64,000 nucleotides of DNA, taken from the NCBI GenBank assembly GCA_943354965.1, contig CALRDN010000007.1:1-64000 (forward strand). The letters run 5' to 3'. Both the position numbers and the translations under genes were made by a program. Under the pieces are notes generated by a model. It was not told where the DNA came from. It ran no database searches and saw only the letters and a program-made list of their open reading frames with translations. This document shows, in pieces, positions 35,979 to 45,310 of this stretch (its first letter is position 1; each line of letters opens with the position of its first letter). The DNA is from Candidatus Peribacteria bacterium (GTDB lineage Bacteria; Patescibacteriota; Gracilibacteria; UBA1369; UBA12463).

Positions 35979-37091
35979 ATGGAGCAACAAGCAATGGCTA
36001 CTACAATCGGTACGCGGATCGGAAAGATCCTCTTCATCATCTTCGCCATCGTCACGTCGGCGGTTCTGACGGGATGCACGAGCGACGAAATCATGGTGGG
36101 TTCGCCCACGCAGGAGGCATACGCAGTCAGCAACCAGCAGGACGCCAAGCTCAGCAGTGAGATCGGAGAGATCCAGGCGAACGTCATCGGCAGCGACAGC
36201 GTGAATGGCAGCGAGAGTGGTAGCGACAGCGGCAACGGCAAAGACGCGATCATCACGATCGGAAGTTCGGACAGTGCTAGCGCCGTGGGTGATGCGAACA
36301 GTGAGAGCGGAGAAACTTCATCGCCGTACGTGACTGACACCGTTGTCGGCACGGACACGAGCATCAATCAGCAACCTGACATCGTCACCATCACTACAGA
36401 CATCATCAGTGCAATCGAAGAGGTTGTCACTGACATCATCGCGGACACGAGTGCGGAAATTCTGATCGACATGTTCACCGAGACTTCATCGCAGAAAGAG
36501 GAAGTTAAGGAGGAGGTGAAGGAAAAGGCAGATGCAGGAGCAGATGTAGAGATGGACAATCAGTCCACGGTGGACGTCCAAATTTCGCCTGCAGACATCC
36601 AAGTCTCACCCGAAGACATCATTCAACTCAATGATGGAACCACCTGGTATACGAGCAAGGAGTATCAGTACAAGGTGCAGTTTCCATCGTGGGTCGAGGC
36701 GGGACAGCTGAAGACGACTGATCTTTTGTTGAGTGGAAATTCGGCAAACAAGATCGGCCTGACGAAGCAGCAACTGGGACTGGTCGCGCACTTCACGTTG
36801 CGTACGGAATTTGAATACTACCCGGAGTACATGAAGTACGATGCGTGGTGGAAGAATCTGTATGGCAAGCCGGATGAAGTGGAAACCTACAAGGGACAGA
36901 CGTTCCAGTATCACTCGGCTGACAGCGACGGCGGATTCAATCGGTACACCTACGTGAAGATTGGAAATACCGGCGCGCTGCGCATCGAGATGAAGTTCAG
37001 TATGCCCGAGCAGCTCTATGTCGATGGTTTCGAACAGAAGGCGCTCGAGGTTCTGCACATGGTTACCAACTCCGCCAAGGCGGCAAACTAG
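35979..37091 (+). CDS. Lipoprotein with Ser/Asp/Gly-rich low-complexity region
   Basis: Lipobox AVLTGC after a TM; GSDSVNGSESGSDSGNGKD. Confidence 0.7.
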   Translation: MEQQAMATTIGTRIGKILFIIFAIVTSAVLTGCTSDEIMVGSPTQEAYAVSNQQDAKLSSEIGEIQANVIGSDSVNGSESGSDSGNGKDAIITIGSSDSASAVGDANSESGETSSPYVTDTVVGTDTSINQQPDIVTITTDIISAIEEVVTDIIADTSAEILIDMFTETSSQKEEVKEEVKEKADAGADVEMDNQSTVDVQISPADIQVSPEDIIQLNDGTTWYTSKEYQYKVQFPSWVEAGQLKTTDLLLSGNSANKIGLTKQQLGLVAHFTLRTEFEYYPEYMKYDAWWKNLYGKPDEVETYKGQTFQYHSADSDGGFNRYTYVKIGNTGALRIEMKFSMPEQLYVDGFEQKALEVLHMVTNSAKAAN

Positions 37092-37121
37092 CGCGCGAAA
37101 AAAGCGCGAGAGGAGTCAGTC

Positions 37122-40025
37122 ATGTTTCACAAGCATCCAAAGGAAAATGTTCCCTTCATCGTCAAGATCATCCTCTTCATCGCCATCACGTTGATGTGGG
37201 TGAACAGCGTTCACGCGATCGCCCCCGAGTTCACGAACTACAAGATCGAAATCACCGACCCGCTCTTCGAGGACTGGACGGACGAGTACAGTCAGGTGGG
37301 GAGCACGGCGATCTACGATACCGAAGTCAAAATCGGCGAGATCGAGGACATCTGTGGAACGATCGAAGACCCTCCCTACGGTCGGGCCTACGATCAACAT
37401 CATGGTTGGGATCGCAATCTCCCCAACGACATCGGCGGGCAGTACACGGTGTTCGCCGTGGCTCCCGGCACGATCGAGAAAGTGTTCGACGGTTGCGAAA
37501 AAGGCGACAAGAAGTGCAACGGCGGAATGGGAAACGTTGTCTTCATTCGTCACAACGACAAGGTCGTCTCCAAGTATTTTCACCTGAAGAATAATACGAT
37601 GTTTGTCAAAGAAGGTCAGTGGGTGGATCGATTCCATCCGCTCGCCTACGGCGGCGGCACCGGTTACAGCTTCGGTGAACATCTTCATTTCCAGATTGAG
37701 GTCGACGGAAAGCCCGTCGATCCATTCAGTTTGGCGAGTGACTGGAAACCACAGCTCACCTTCAACATGAGCAAGTGCACGCTCGATCCGCAGCACAATC
37801 TGACCAACTACATCTCGCTCCTCGACTACACAAAAAGTCTCACCACCAGTTACCACGACAACTACATCAGTCAGGGGTACACGGTGAAGGGAAAACTCGC
37901 CTGGCTTCTGGCTACCGGCGGTGCGGCGGAAAAAGAGCTGCTCATTGAGACGTATGAAAAGGATGGCAAAAGTGCCGCCCTGATCTATGACCTCGCTGGA
38001 CATGCTCCTATTCCAATCACGCTCGCAGAGCCGATCTACTCGTGGTGGCAAAAAGGTGGCAGTGTGAATGTCATCGGGAAACCCATTGCGAGTACCTTTG
38101 ATCCGGTGAAAATGACGACGGAAATTCTCTTCGAAAAGAAAATCCTCGTCTACACCGGATTCGGAGGTGGCAACATCAAGACGGACCAACCCTACCCCGA
38201 AGGTGCCTGTCCGGGAATGTTCTCGTACGGCTGGATGGGTGGGAAGTCATACGCGGTAGCAACCGCGTACAAGAAAAACGGAGGCGTCCTCAAAATCGGC
38301 AACGCGACAGGGAAAGATGCACAGACGCCCTACGTCCACGAGTGGACTCCGGGCTACTTCCTCCAAGACTACTACGGAGGTAGCTACGGAAGTTGCGGCA
38401 TCATGCTGCAAAACACGAGTGATGATTTCAAGGCCTACTTGATTCGCGGCACGATGTGGAACGTCTACCGGGCAGCCGGAAACGGTCCATCGAAGTTTGG
38501 CCATCCATTGGGTGACCAGTACCTCGATCCGGCATTTGGTGTCGCGCGTCAGGACTTCGAAAAAGGCCTCTCCATTCTGGACACGGGAGAAATCATCGCA
38601 TCGACAACGACCTGTCCTCAGGCCGACGCCGGTTCAACCGGCGTCGGCTGCAAGTGTGCAGGCAATACCAAAACGCTCCCCTGCGGAAACTGCGGCAACC
38701 AGCAATGGAAGTGCCAAAACAACCTCTGGGTAGTCGACGGTATCTGCACCGGACAGGGCTGCGCGGCCGGCAAAACAGAAGAAGCACTCTGTGGCGGCTG
38801 CGGCGGGAAGATGAGTCGCACGTGTAGCAATCAGTGCACGTGGGGCGCGTTCAGCGCCTGCAGTAAACTCGCATCGCCGGAGATCTGTGACAAGATCGAC
38901 AACGACTGCGACGGACAGACCGACGAAGACAACATTTGCTGCAAGCCAACAGCAGAAATCTGCAACGGGAAGGATGACAACTGCAACGGCAAAACGGACG
39001 AAGGCGTCCTCAATGAGTGCGGCGGTTGTGCAATCTTCAAACAAAAGGTAAACGCTTCATGCGGCACATGCAGTACCTACCAGTGCGACACCACAAAAGA
39101 AAGTCTCACCTGCAAATCCACGGGAACCTGCGAACTGGGAAAAACGAAAACGCAATCCTGTGGTGCATGCGGTGGTCAGCAATCCGCTACGTGCGATGGA
39201 TGTCAGTGGAGTGCATGGTCAACATGCGACAAAACTCCCCTGTCGGAAGTCTGCAACGGAAAGGATGACAACTGTGATGGACAGGTTGACGAGGGTGTCA
39301 AAAACGCCTGCGGCGGCTGCTCCGGACTCAGTAATCAACCTGGAAGTGGCTGTCCCAACTCGGGAACGTGGCAATGCAATGGCGTAGATTCGGTGACGTG
39401 TAGTGGACAAGCTCCACCTCCCGTCAAGAACGAGTGCGGAGGTGAATCATCTCTCGCCAACAAGCCGAACACATCTTGCGAATACTGCGGAACCTACCAG
39501 TGCAGTGGTGCCAATGCCACGACATGTACTGGACAGGGATCTTGTTCGCCGGGAACGACAGCGCAGCAAAGTTGCGTCGCCAATGGTATCTGCGGTAACG
39601 GTGGTGGCACGCAAACCAACACCTGCACCTCACAGTGTCAGTGGCAAATCGGAAGTTGTATAGCATCAGGTGGTGGGCAGACCTACAAGTTCGACACGAA
39701 CAAAGTCTGCGGCACCAAGTACTGCTTCCGAATCGAGAGCATCAACGGCAACACCGGCTATGGCAAGATCAGCAAGATCAACAACCAAGCCTTCGGTAAC
39801 GGTTCCCTGGAATGGTTTGTCATGAACGCGACGACGAATCAAGTCATGGGAAAACCGATCGGCTCCGGCTGTCAGTCAACCTTCACGGGTCAGTACGAAG
39901 GCACCCTCACCTTCAGTCTGAATACGGTTCAGAGTTCAAGCGCCGTTTACTTGGAGACCTTCTCCAACACTGGCTGCGTCGACTACGAAAAAACCGGAAC
40001 CGTGAACATCACAAAATGCTACTAA
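37122..40025 (+). CDS. Secreted M23-like peptidase-domain protein with Cys-rich MopE-like repeats
   Basis: HHGWDRNLP..GNVVFIRHNDKVVSKYFHLKNN..GEHLHFQIEVDGKPVDPF (M23-like); CDKIDNDCDGQTDED, CNGKDDNCNGKTDEG, CNGKDDNCDGQVDEG. Confidence 0.8.
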   Translation: MFHKHPKENVPFIVKIILFIAITLMWVNSVHAIAPEFTNYKIEITDPLFEDWTDEYSQVGSTAIYDTEVKIGEIEDICGTIEDPPYGRAYDQHHGWDRNLPNDIGGQYTVFAVAPGTIEKVFDGCEKGDKKCNGGMGNVVFIRHNDKVVSKYFHLKNNTMFVKEGQWVDRFHPLAYGGGTGYSFGEHLHFQIEVDGKPVDPFSLASDWKPQLTFNMSKCTLDPQHNLTNYISLLDYTKSLTTSYHDNYISQGYTVKGKLAWLLATGGAAEKELLIETYEKDGKSAALIYDLAGHAPIPITLAEPIYSWWQKGGSVNVIGKPIASTFDPVKMTTEILFEKKILVYTGFGGGNIKTDQPYPEGACPGMFSYGWMGGKSYAVATAYKKNGGVLKIGNATGKDAQTPYVHEWTPGYFLQDYYGGSYGSCGIMLQNTSDDFKAYLIRGTMWNVYRAAGNGPSKFGHPLGDQYLDPAFGVARQDFEKGLSILDTGEIIASTTTCPQADAGSTGVGCKCAGNTKTLPCGNCGNQQWKCQNNLWVVDGICTGQGCAAGKTEEALCGGCGGKMSRTCSNQCTWGAFSACSKLASPEICDKIDNDCDGQTDEDNICCKPTAEICNGKDDNCNGKTDEGVLNECGGCAIFKQKVNASCGTCSTYQCDTTKESLTCKSTGTCELGKTKTQSCGACGGQQSATCDGCQWSAWSTCDKTPLSEVCNGKDDNCDGQVDEGVKNACGGCSGLSNQPGSGCPNSGTWQCNGVDSVTCSGQAPPPVKNECGGESSLANKPNTSCEYCGTYQCSGANATTCTGQGSCSPGTTAQQSCVANGICGNGGGTQTNTCTSQCQWQIGSCIASGGGQTYKFDTNKVCGTKYCFRIESINGNTGYGKISKINNQAFGNGSLEWFVMNATTNQVMGKPIGSGCQSTFTGQYEGTLTFSLNTVQSSSAVYLETFSNTGCVDYEKTGTVNITKCY

Positions 40026-40191
40026 TGTTTCTCCCGCCCCTCAACGGCACATCTCTGAAAAGATGATTTCCCGTCAGTGGTAAAAGCATGGAGCGCACAT
40101 TCTCTCCATCGTGAATACCCGGCGAGTCATCTCGACGAGAAGGGTGAAGTATCTTCCCAAAGAAAGCTTCATCGTACCGTAATCCCTAAGT

Positions 40192-40224
40192 CCTCGTGCA
40201 GTAGCCAAAAACTACTGTACGAGG
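40192..40224 (+). terminator. Strong hairpin after the M23/MopE-like gene (no clear T-tract)
   Basis: CCTCGTGCAGTAG-ccaaaaa-CTACTGTACGAGG. Confidence 0.55.
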
Positions 40225-40298
40225 CAACTCCCCAGACAACGTAGTTGTCCTGTTCCCGCTTCCGTTTTTATAACCTGAACCCCATGAACAGCAGCACC

Positions 40299-40337
40299 TT
40301 GACCAAACCACCTTATGTACGTTATAATGTACATATG
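40299..40337 (+). promoter_or_regulatory. Promoter/operator of TA module; operator flanks the -10
   Basis: TTGACC-N18-TATAAT; TATGTAC (40314-40320) - N8 - GTACATA (40329-40335); ATG at 40335. Confidence 0.7.
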
Positions 40338-40622
40338 AAAAAACAAACTACAAAACCCATACTCTCGGCAACCAACGCACGTCGCGAATTTTTCAAGCTC
40401 ATCGAAACAGTTCAACATCCAGGCCAAGAAGTTACTATCACGGTAGATGGAGAGCCAAAGGTCGTCATGCTCTCATATGAAGATTACGAAGGCCTCATGG
40501 AAACACTTGAAATTATGTCTGATCCGGAATTAGTAAAAGGGATGAAGCAAGGAATGAAAGAATCGAAACAAGGACTAGGAAGGCCGTGGGAGGAGGTGAA
40601 AAAAGAACTAAACCTTCCGTAA
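40335..40622 (+). CDS. Type II antitoxin, Phd/YefM family
   Basis: ILSATNARREFFKLIETVQHPGQEVTITVDGEPKVVMLSYEDYEGLMETLEI. Confidence 0.9.
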   Translation: MKKQTTKPILSATNARREFFKLIETVQHPGQEVTITVDGEPKVVMLSYEDYEGLMETLEIMSDPELVKGMKQGMKESKQGLGRPWEEVKKELNLP

Positions 40623-40623
40623 C

Positions 40624-40875
40624 ATGTACAAAATTATCATCCAGCCAAACGCGGAAAAGAAGTTTCTGAAACTTCCCAAATCTTGGCAATTAAAAATCGG
40701 CCGCGCCATAAATCTTCTCGCGACAAATCCCTTCATCGGCAAAAAACTCCACGGCGATTATAAAGGCGCCTACTCGCTTCGCGCCTGGCCATTTAGAATT
40801 ATATATTCCATCGATTCTCATCGTATTATCGTGGAAGTTCTAGATCTGGGCCATCGCAAGGATATTTATAAGTAA
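40624..40875 (+). CDS. RelE/ParE-superfamily toxin
   Basis: YKIIIQPNAEKKFLKLPKSWQLKIGRAINLL..LHGDYKGAYSLRAWPFRIIYSIDSHRIIVEVLDLGHRKDIYK. Confidence 0.92.
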   Translation: MYKIIIQPNAEKKFLKLPKSWQLKIGRAINLLATNPFIGKKLHGDYKGAYSLRAWPFRIIYSIDSHRIIVEVLDLGHRKDIYK

Positions 40876-40961
40876 ACTATAGAGATTTGATTATATGTAC
40901 AAAGCTGAACCATCAGGCTCAGGTACTTTTTAAAAACACCAAAATATGATACAATATACAG

Positions 40962-42398
40962 ATGCCAAATACACACATTCAATCCAGTATAGTCCAGTCT
41001 AAGGCCGATGAGGAACATCAGGTTACTGAAAACCCTGGTGCGTCAAAAGAAGGTCTAGAAGGTGAAGGAACCTCAGGCCTGATATCCCGACTTAGCGGTT
41101 TGATTGGTGGTGCACTACGAAGTGCTATGGGGAGAGAGGATCCATTGAAAACCCCGGAGAATTATGACCCTATGGAAGATCTTTATCCGGGTCGTGAACG
41201 TGATTTGGATATGGTGCAGTCATCTGATATCGGGGACTGCTATATGGTTGCAGCTATATATGCCCTAAAGCATAATGATGTATTCGAAGGGGCGTTACGT
41301 AAAACGATTAAGCGCAAGGATAACAAAGACGGAATTGCAGGTTGGGAGGTGAAATTTCTTGGAGATGAGGAAAAGAATAGTGTCGTAATAACGCCAAAAG
41401 AATTGGATGGGCAAAAAGTGTGGAATAAGAAAAAAAATAGATCAGAATACAGATTTCCAATACAGGGAGGAAAGGGCGATATTATTCTGGAGCGTGCATT
41501 TGGTCGTCGTAGAAAAGAAATAAACAGAAAGAAGGGTATGATAGCCGACGAAAAAGGAGATGAAACGTTGGTGGTAGTAGTCGGTGGGCATGGCGATGAC
41601 TTTTTGCTATTTATGCTCGGGAATAAACTTTGCCGAGAGATTAATATCGGAAGAGAAGAGTATAATTCTACCCTAGATTCAAAGACGCGCGATGGAAGAA
41701 GTGCGGAAGAGCTTTTGCAGGAAGCAGCGCTGAATCCGGATCATTTTATTATTACCGCGAATACGCCACGGCATCTCGTAACTCCCTTTAAAAAAGCGGG
41801 AAAACATCGAGAGTTTGGAGAAGGAGAAAGGTATTTCATGGATGCTGAGAATTTTTTCTATCAGAGACATGCTTATGCTGTTACAAATATCGATAGTGAG
41901 AAAAAAGAGGTAACGGTTGTAAATCCACACGACACAGGCAATTTGAAGAAAACAATAAGTTGGAAAAGATTTATGCAAATATTTTCCGATATATCTGCTG
42001 TAAAATTAGATGCGAAGAGAGTGAAAACAGAGCTACAGGTGCAGCTGTCAGAGTGGAGAAAACCATACCCTAGTGGTGAGGAAAGGGTAGCTCTTCGTTT
42101 TGATCATGATGAGGAAGGAGATAGGAGAGTTTTTATAAAAATGGATTGGAAGGGTGATGTTATGAGAGCTATTGAAAATGATGGAAACATAAGCGAAGGA
42201 ACTCGAAATGTTATTGTGCATTTATCAAAGGAGGACCTCAGGGAGCTCAAGAGATACTACAGTGAAAAGAGACTTACGGTGAAATTCGCCGGAGGAGGTG
42301 GCGAACCGGCAAGTTTAAGAGATAGGAGAATTAAGCTCTATGAAGACGTAATTGCCCTTCTCGATGATACGGAGGAGAAGAAAGGATGGAAAGAATAA
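40962..42398 (+). CDS. Calpain-like (C2) cysteine protease
   Basis: SSDIGDCYMVAAIYAL (Cys), QRHAYAVTNIDSEKKEVTVVNPHD (His/Asn). Confidence 0.75.
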   Translation: MPNTHIQSSIVQSKADEEHQVTENPGASKEGLEGEGTSGLISRLSGLIGGALRSAMGREDPLKTPENYDPMEDLYPGRERDLDMVQSSDIGDCYMVAAIYALKHNDVFEGALRKTIKRKDNKDGIAGWEVKFLGDEEKNSVVITPKELDGQKVWNKKKNRSEYRFPIQGGKGDIILERAFGRRRKEINRKKGMIADEKGDETLVVVVGGHGDDFLLFMLGNKLCREINIGREEYNSTLDSKTRDGRSAEELLQEAALNPDHFIITANTPRHLVTPFKKAGKHREFGEGERYFMDAENFFYQRHAYAVTNIDSEKKEVTVVNPHDTGNLKKTISWKRFMQIFSDISAVKLDAKRVKTELQVQLSEWRKPYPSGEERVALRFDHDEEGDRRVFIKMDWKGDVMRAIENDGNISEGTRNVIVHLSKEDLRELKRYYSEKRLTVKFAGGGGEPASLRDRRIKLYEDVIALLDDTEEKKGWKE

Positions 42399-42403
42399 AT
42401 TAC

Positions 42404-44719
42404 CTACACCTTCTCCAGCGGCGCAATACTCAACGCCAATTTTTTCGTACCCACCGAAGGATTTTCGAACACAACCGTAATAATTCCTCCAACGATATTT
42501 AAAACAATGCCATCGCCGAACACGGGATGACGAACACGGTCTCGTTCAGTGAAGGGACTTTCGACATCTTCCATCGGAACCATACGTACGACACGCCCCT
42601 GATCACCGCCAGCTTGCTTCGTAGGTCCAAGTCCACCATGGCCACCAAAACTTCTGCCGCGGCCCTGATACATGTCTTCCAGCCTTCCCATTTCATCGCT
42701 GATACCACCGGCCTTTCGCAATGCGCCCGTATTAAGCGAAGCGGTTGAAAGATAATTTCTCTCAATAAGTGTATCGGATATATCTTCCACGAACTGTGAT
42801 GCGGAGTTTGATTTATATTCACCATAGAGAAGTCGTTCTTGTGCATGCAACAGATACAATCGCTCTCGGGCACGCGTGACAGCCACATACATGAGGCGTC
42901 GTTCTTCCTCGAGTTGATCTGGTTCTAGTAAGCTGCGAGCGCTTGGGAAGATCCCCTCTTCTAATCCGACCACAAATACATGCGTAAATTCCAATCCCTT
43001 CGCCGCATGAATCGTCATGAACGTTACGGAATTATCTTTTTCTTCTACCTGATCGGCATCGGAAATCAACGCAACCTCCTCGAGGAAAACCCGCAAAGAC
43101 ATACCCGCATCGAGGCCATCATATTTCTTCGCCACAGAGACAAGTTCACGTACGTTCTCTAATCGCTCCTCGCCCTCGGCAGTTCCATCCGCAAGAAAGT
43201 CACGATATTTTGCATCTTCCAAGACGTGTTTAATCACACCGGAAGCACTACACTCGCTCGCTACTTTTTGCAGCTCGCGAATCAGTTTTACAAAATCTTG
43301 CACCACCATAACCTTCGATCCGAGATCGGGAATATGGTGCGCCTGCTCCATCGCCGCAAACAACGTCATATCATACGCGGCGGCAAATGACTGAATAATC
43401 TCGAGCGTTTTAGTTCCGATTTTTCTGGTAGGAACATTGATAATACGCATCAAGCTCACGGAATCGCGAGGATTTACAATGAGTTTCAAATACGACATAA
43501 CGTCTTTAATTTCCTTACGATCATAAAAGCGTGTGCCGCCAATAATTTTATAAGGAATTCCATAACGCAAAAACATTTCTTCCATGACGCGAGATTGAGC
43601 ATTGGTTCGATACAGGACGACGAATTCTTTGTACGAAGGATTTTCATAAGCGCGCAACCGCTGAAGAACTTCCTCGGCGACCATCTCGCCCTCATGTCGC
43701 TCGTTGCGCGCCATCCACACCTTGATTGTTTCCCCGCCGTCTTTCTCAGTCCATAGCTTTTTGTCCTTTCTCTTGCGGTTTTTTGAGATCACTCCGTACG
43801 CCGCATCCAAGATATTTTGCGTCGAACGATAGTTCTGATCCAGCGCCACCACGCGCGCCTGCGGATAATCTTTTTCAAAATCCAAGATATTTTTAATCGT
43901 CGCTCCGCGCCAAGAATAAATACTCTGATCATCATCACCAATCGCGCAAATATTTTTATACTTCGCCGCCAGCAAGCTCATCAGAATATACTGCGTATGA
44001 TTCGTATCCTGATACTCATCTACCATGATGTATCGAAACTTCTCCTGTAACTCCGCAAGCACATCCGGAAATCCACGGAGCAGCTCAACCATATTCACGA
44101 GCAAATCATCGAAATCCATGGCTCCGTTTTTTCGCAAATGTTTCTGGTACGGTCCGTACAACTCCGCCACTTTTTCCGTGAAAAACGAATCGGTATATTT
44201 GGAATACTGATCCGGTCCAATCATCTGACTCTTCGCACCCGAGATCGCCCCCAGCACCGCCTTCGGATTCATCTTTTTGTCATCAATCTGATGCTCCGTC
44301 ATTAACTGCTTCATCAAAATCTGCTGATCATTCGCATCATAAATCGTGAACTGATTTTCATAATCCAACAAGTGCGCATACTTTCGTAACAATCTCACGC
44401 AGACCGAGTGGAACGTTCCCATGATAGGCAGTGCAGCGCGCGCAGACTCGGATCCTGCTCCCTGATCCCACTCTTTTGGAACCTGCACACCCAGCAATCT
44501 CGCCACCCTCTCCTTCATCTCCTTCGCAGCTTTATTGGTAAACGTCACCGCCAAAATATTCCAGGCTGGCACGCCCATTTCTTGAATCAAATACGCAATC
44601 CTATGGGTCAACGCTTTCGTCTTTCCCGAACCCGCTCCAGCAATGACCAAAAGCGGCCCCTCTGTGCAAGTAACGGCTTCCCTCTGCCGATCATTCAATA
44701 CATCCAATAAAGTACTCAT
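42404..44719 (-). CDS. UvrD/PcrA-family DNA helicase
   Basis: LNDRQREAVTCTEGPLLVIAGAGSGKTKALTHRIAYLI; MVDEYQDTNHTQYIL; GDDDQSIYSWRGA; VTRARERLYLLHA. Confidence 0.97.
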   Translation of the reverse strand: MSTLLDVLNDRQREAVTCTEGPLLVIAGAGSGKTKALTHRIAYLIQEMGVPAWNILAVTFTNKAAKEMKERVARLLGVQVPKEWDQGAGSESARAALPIMGTFHSVCVRLLRKYAHLLDYENQFTIYDANDQQILMKQLMTEHQIDDKKMNPKAVLGAISGAKSQMIGPDQYSKYTDSFFTEKVAELYGPYQKHLRKNGAMDFDDLLVNMVELLRGFPDVLAELQEKFRYIMVDEYQDTNHTQYILMSLLAAKYKNICAIGDDDQSIYSWRGATIKNILDFEKDYPQARVVALDQNYRSTQNILDAAYGVISKNRKRKDKKLWTEKDGGETIKVWMARNERHEGEMVAEEVLQRLRAYENPSYKEFVVLYRTNAQSRVMEEMFLRYGIPYKIIGGTRFYDRKEIKDVMSYLKLIVNPRDSVSLMRIINVPTRKIGTKTLEIIQSFAAAYDMTLFAAMEQAHHIPDLGSKVMVVQDFVKLIRELQKVASECSASGVIKHVLEDAKYRDFLADGTAEGEERLENVRELVSVAKKYDGLDAGMSLRVFLEEVALISDADQVEEKDNSVTFMTIHAAKGLEFTHVFVVGLEEGIFPSARSLLEPDQLEEERRLMYVAVTRARERLYLLHAQERLLYGEYKSNSASQFVEDISDTLIERNYLSTASLNTGALRKAGGISDEMGRLEDMYQGRGRSFGGHGGLGPTKQAGGDQGRVVRMVPMEDVESPFTERDRVRHPVFGDGIVLNIVGGIITVVFENPSVGTKKLALSIAPLEKV

Positions 44720-44862
44720 AGTGGGAGCAGTATACCAGAAAAATGTAGATGTACCAGATATTTTACAGGCTCGGGACTGAGGGTTTTTACTTTTACCACT
44801 ATCGCTTTTACTAGTGTGGTGCTATACAATCGGATAGTGATATATTCCTTTACATACCTGAC

Positions 44863-45162
44863 ATGAAAGAACAGAGACAATTGAATATTCGTGTTGATGC
44901 TCAACTGTACGATATGGCACAGAGAAAATGTGACGATAAATTCGGCATTGGATTGAGCTCCCTGATCAAGGTATTCCTAAAGTCCTTTGTAACACAAAAG
45001 GGGGTTGGATTTTATATTGGAGATGATGACCTTTGTGATCTTTTCGCCAAATGGCTGATGAAAAAGCGCTTTGAAAAAGGGAAAAAGGGAGGTAGTCATG
45101 ACTATGGACCGTATCTCAAAGATCTTTATGATTTAGGAAGTGCAAAGAGATTGCCTCGATAG
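44863..45162 (+). CDS. Small RHH-like hypothetical protein
   Basis: RQLNIRVDAQLYDMAQRKCDDKFGIGLSSLIKVFLKSFV resembles RelB/RHH N-terminal regions. Confidence 0.5.
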   Translation: MKEQRQLNIRVDAQLYDMAQRKCDDKFGIGLSSLIKVFLKSFVTQKGVGFYIGDDDLCDLFAKWLMKKRFEKGKKGGSHDYGPYLKDLYDLGSAKRLPR

Positions 45163-45172
45163 GAGTCAAATT

Positions 45173-45247
45173 TGGAGGCGGCAGTCGGAATCGGACCGAC
45201 GAATGGAAGTTTTGCAAACTTCTGCCTTACCACTTGGCTATGCCGCC
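45173..45247 (-). tRNA. tRNA-Cys (anticodon GCA), CCA encoded
   Basis: Minus strand GGCGGCATAGCCAAGTGGTAAGGCAGAAGTTTGCAAAACTTCCATTCGTCGGTCCGATTCCGACTGCCGCCTCCA. Confidence 0.96.
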
Positions 45248-45310
45248 ATGCATTCCAATGCTAAAAGCCAGCAAATCCTAGCACACTCTTTTCGGTGAGG
45301 CAAATGAGGC

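Noticed and set aside
37116-38189. 357-aa minus-strand ORF opposite the M23/MopE-like gene
   Set aside because: Fully antisense to a well-supported CDS; composition and pattern typical of spurious mirror ORFs in a GC-richer gene.
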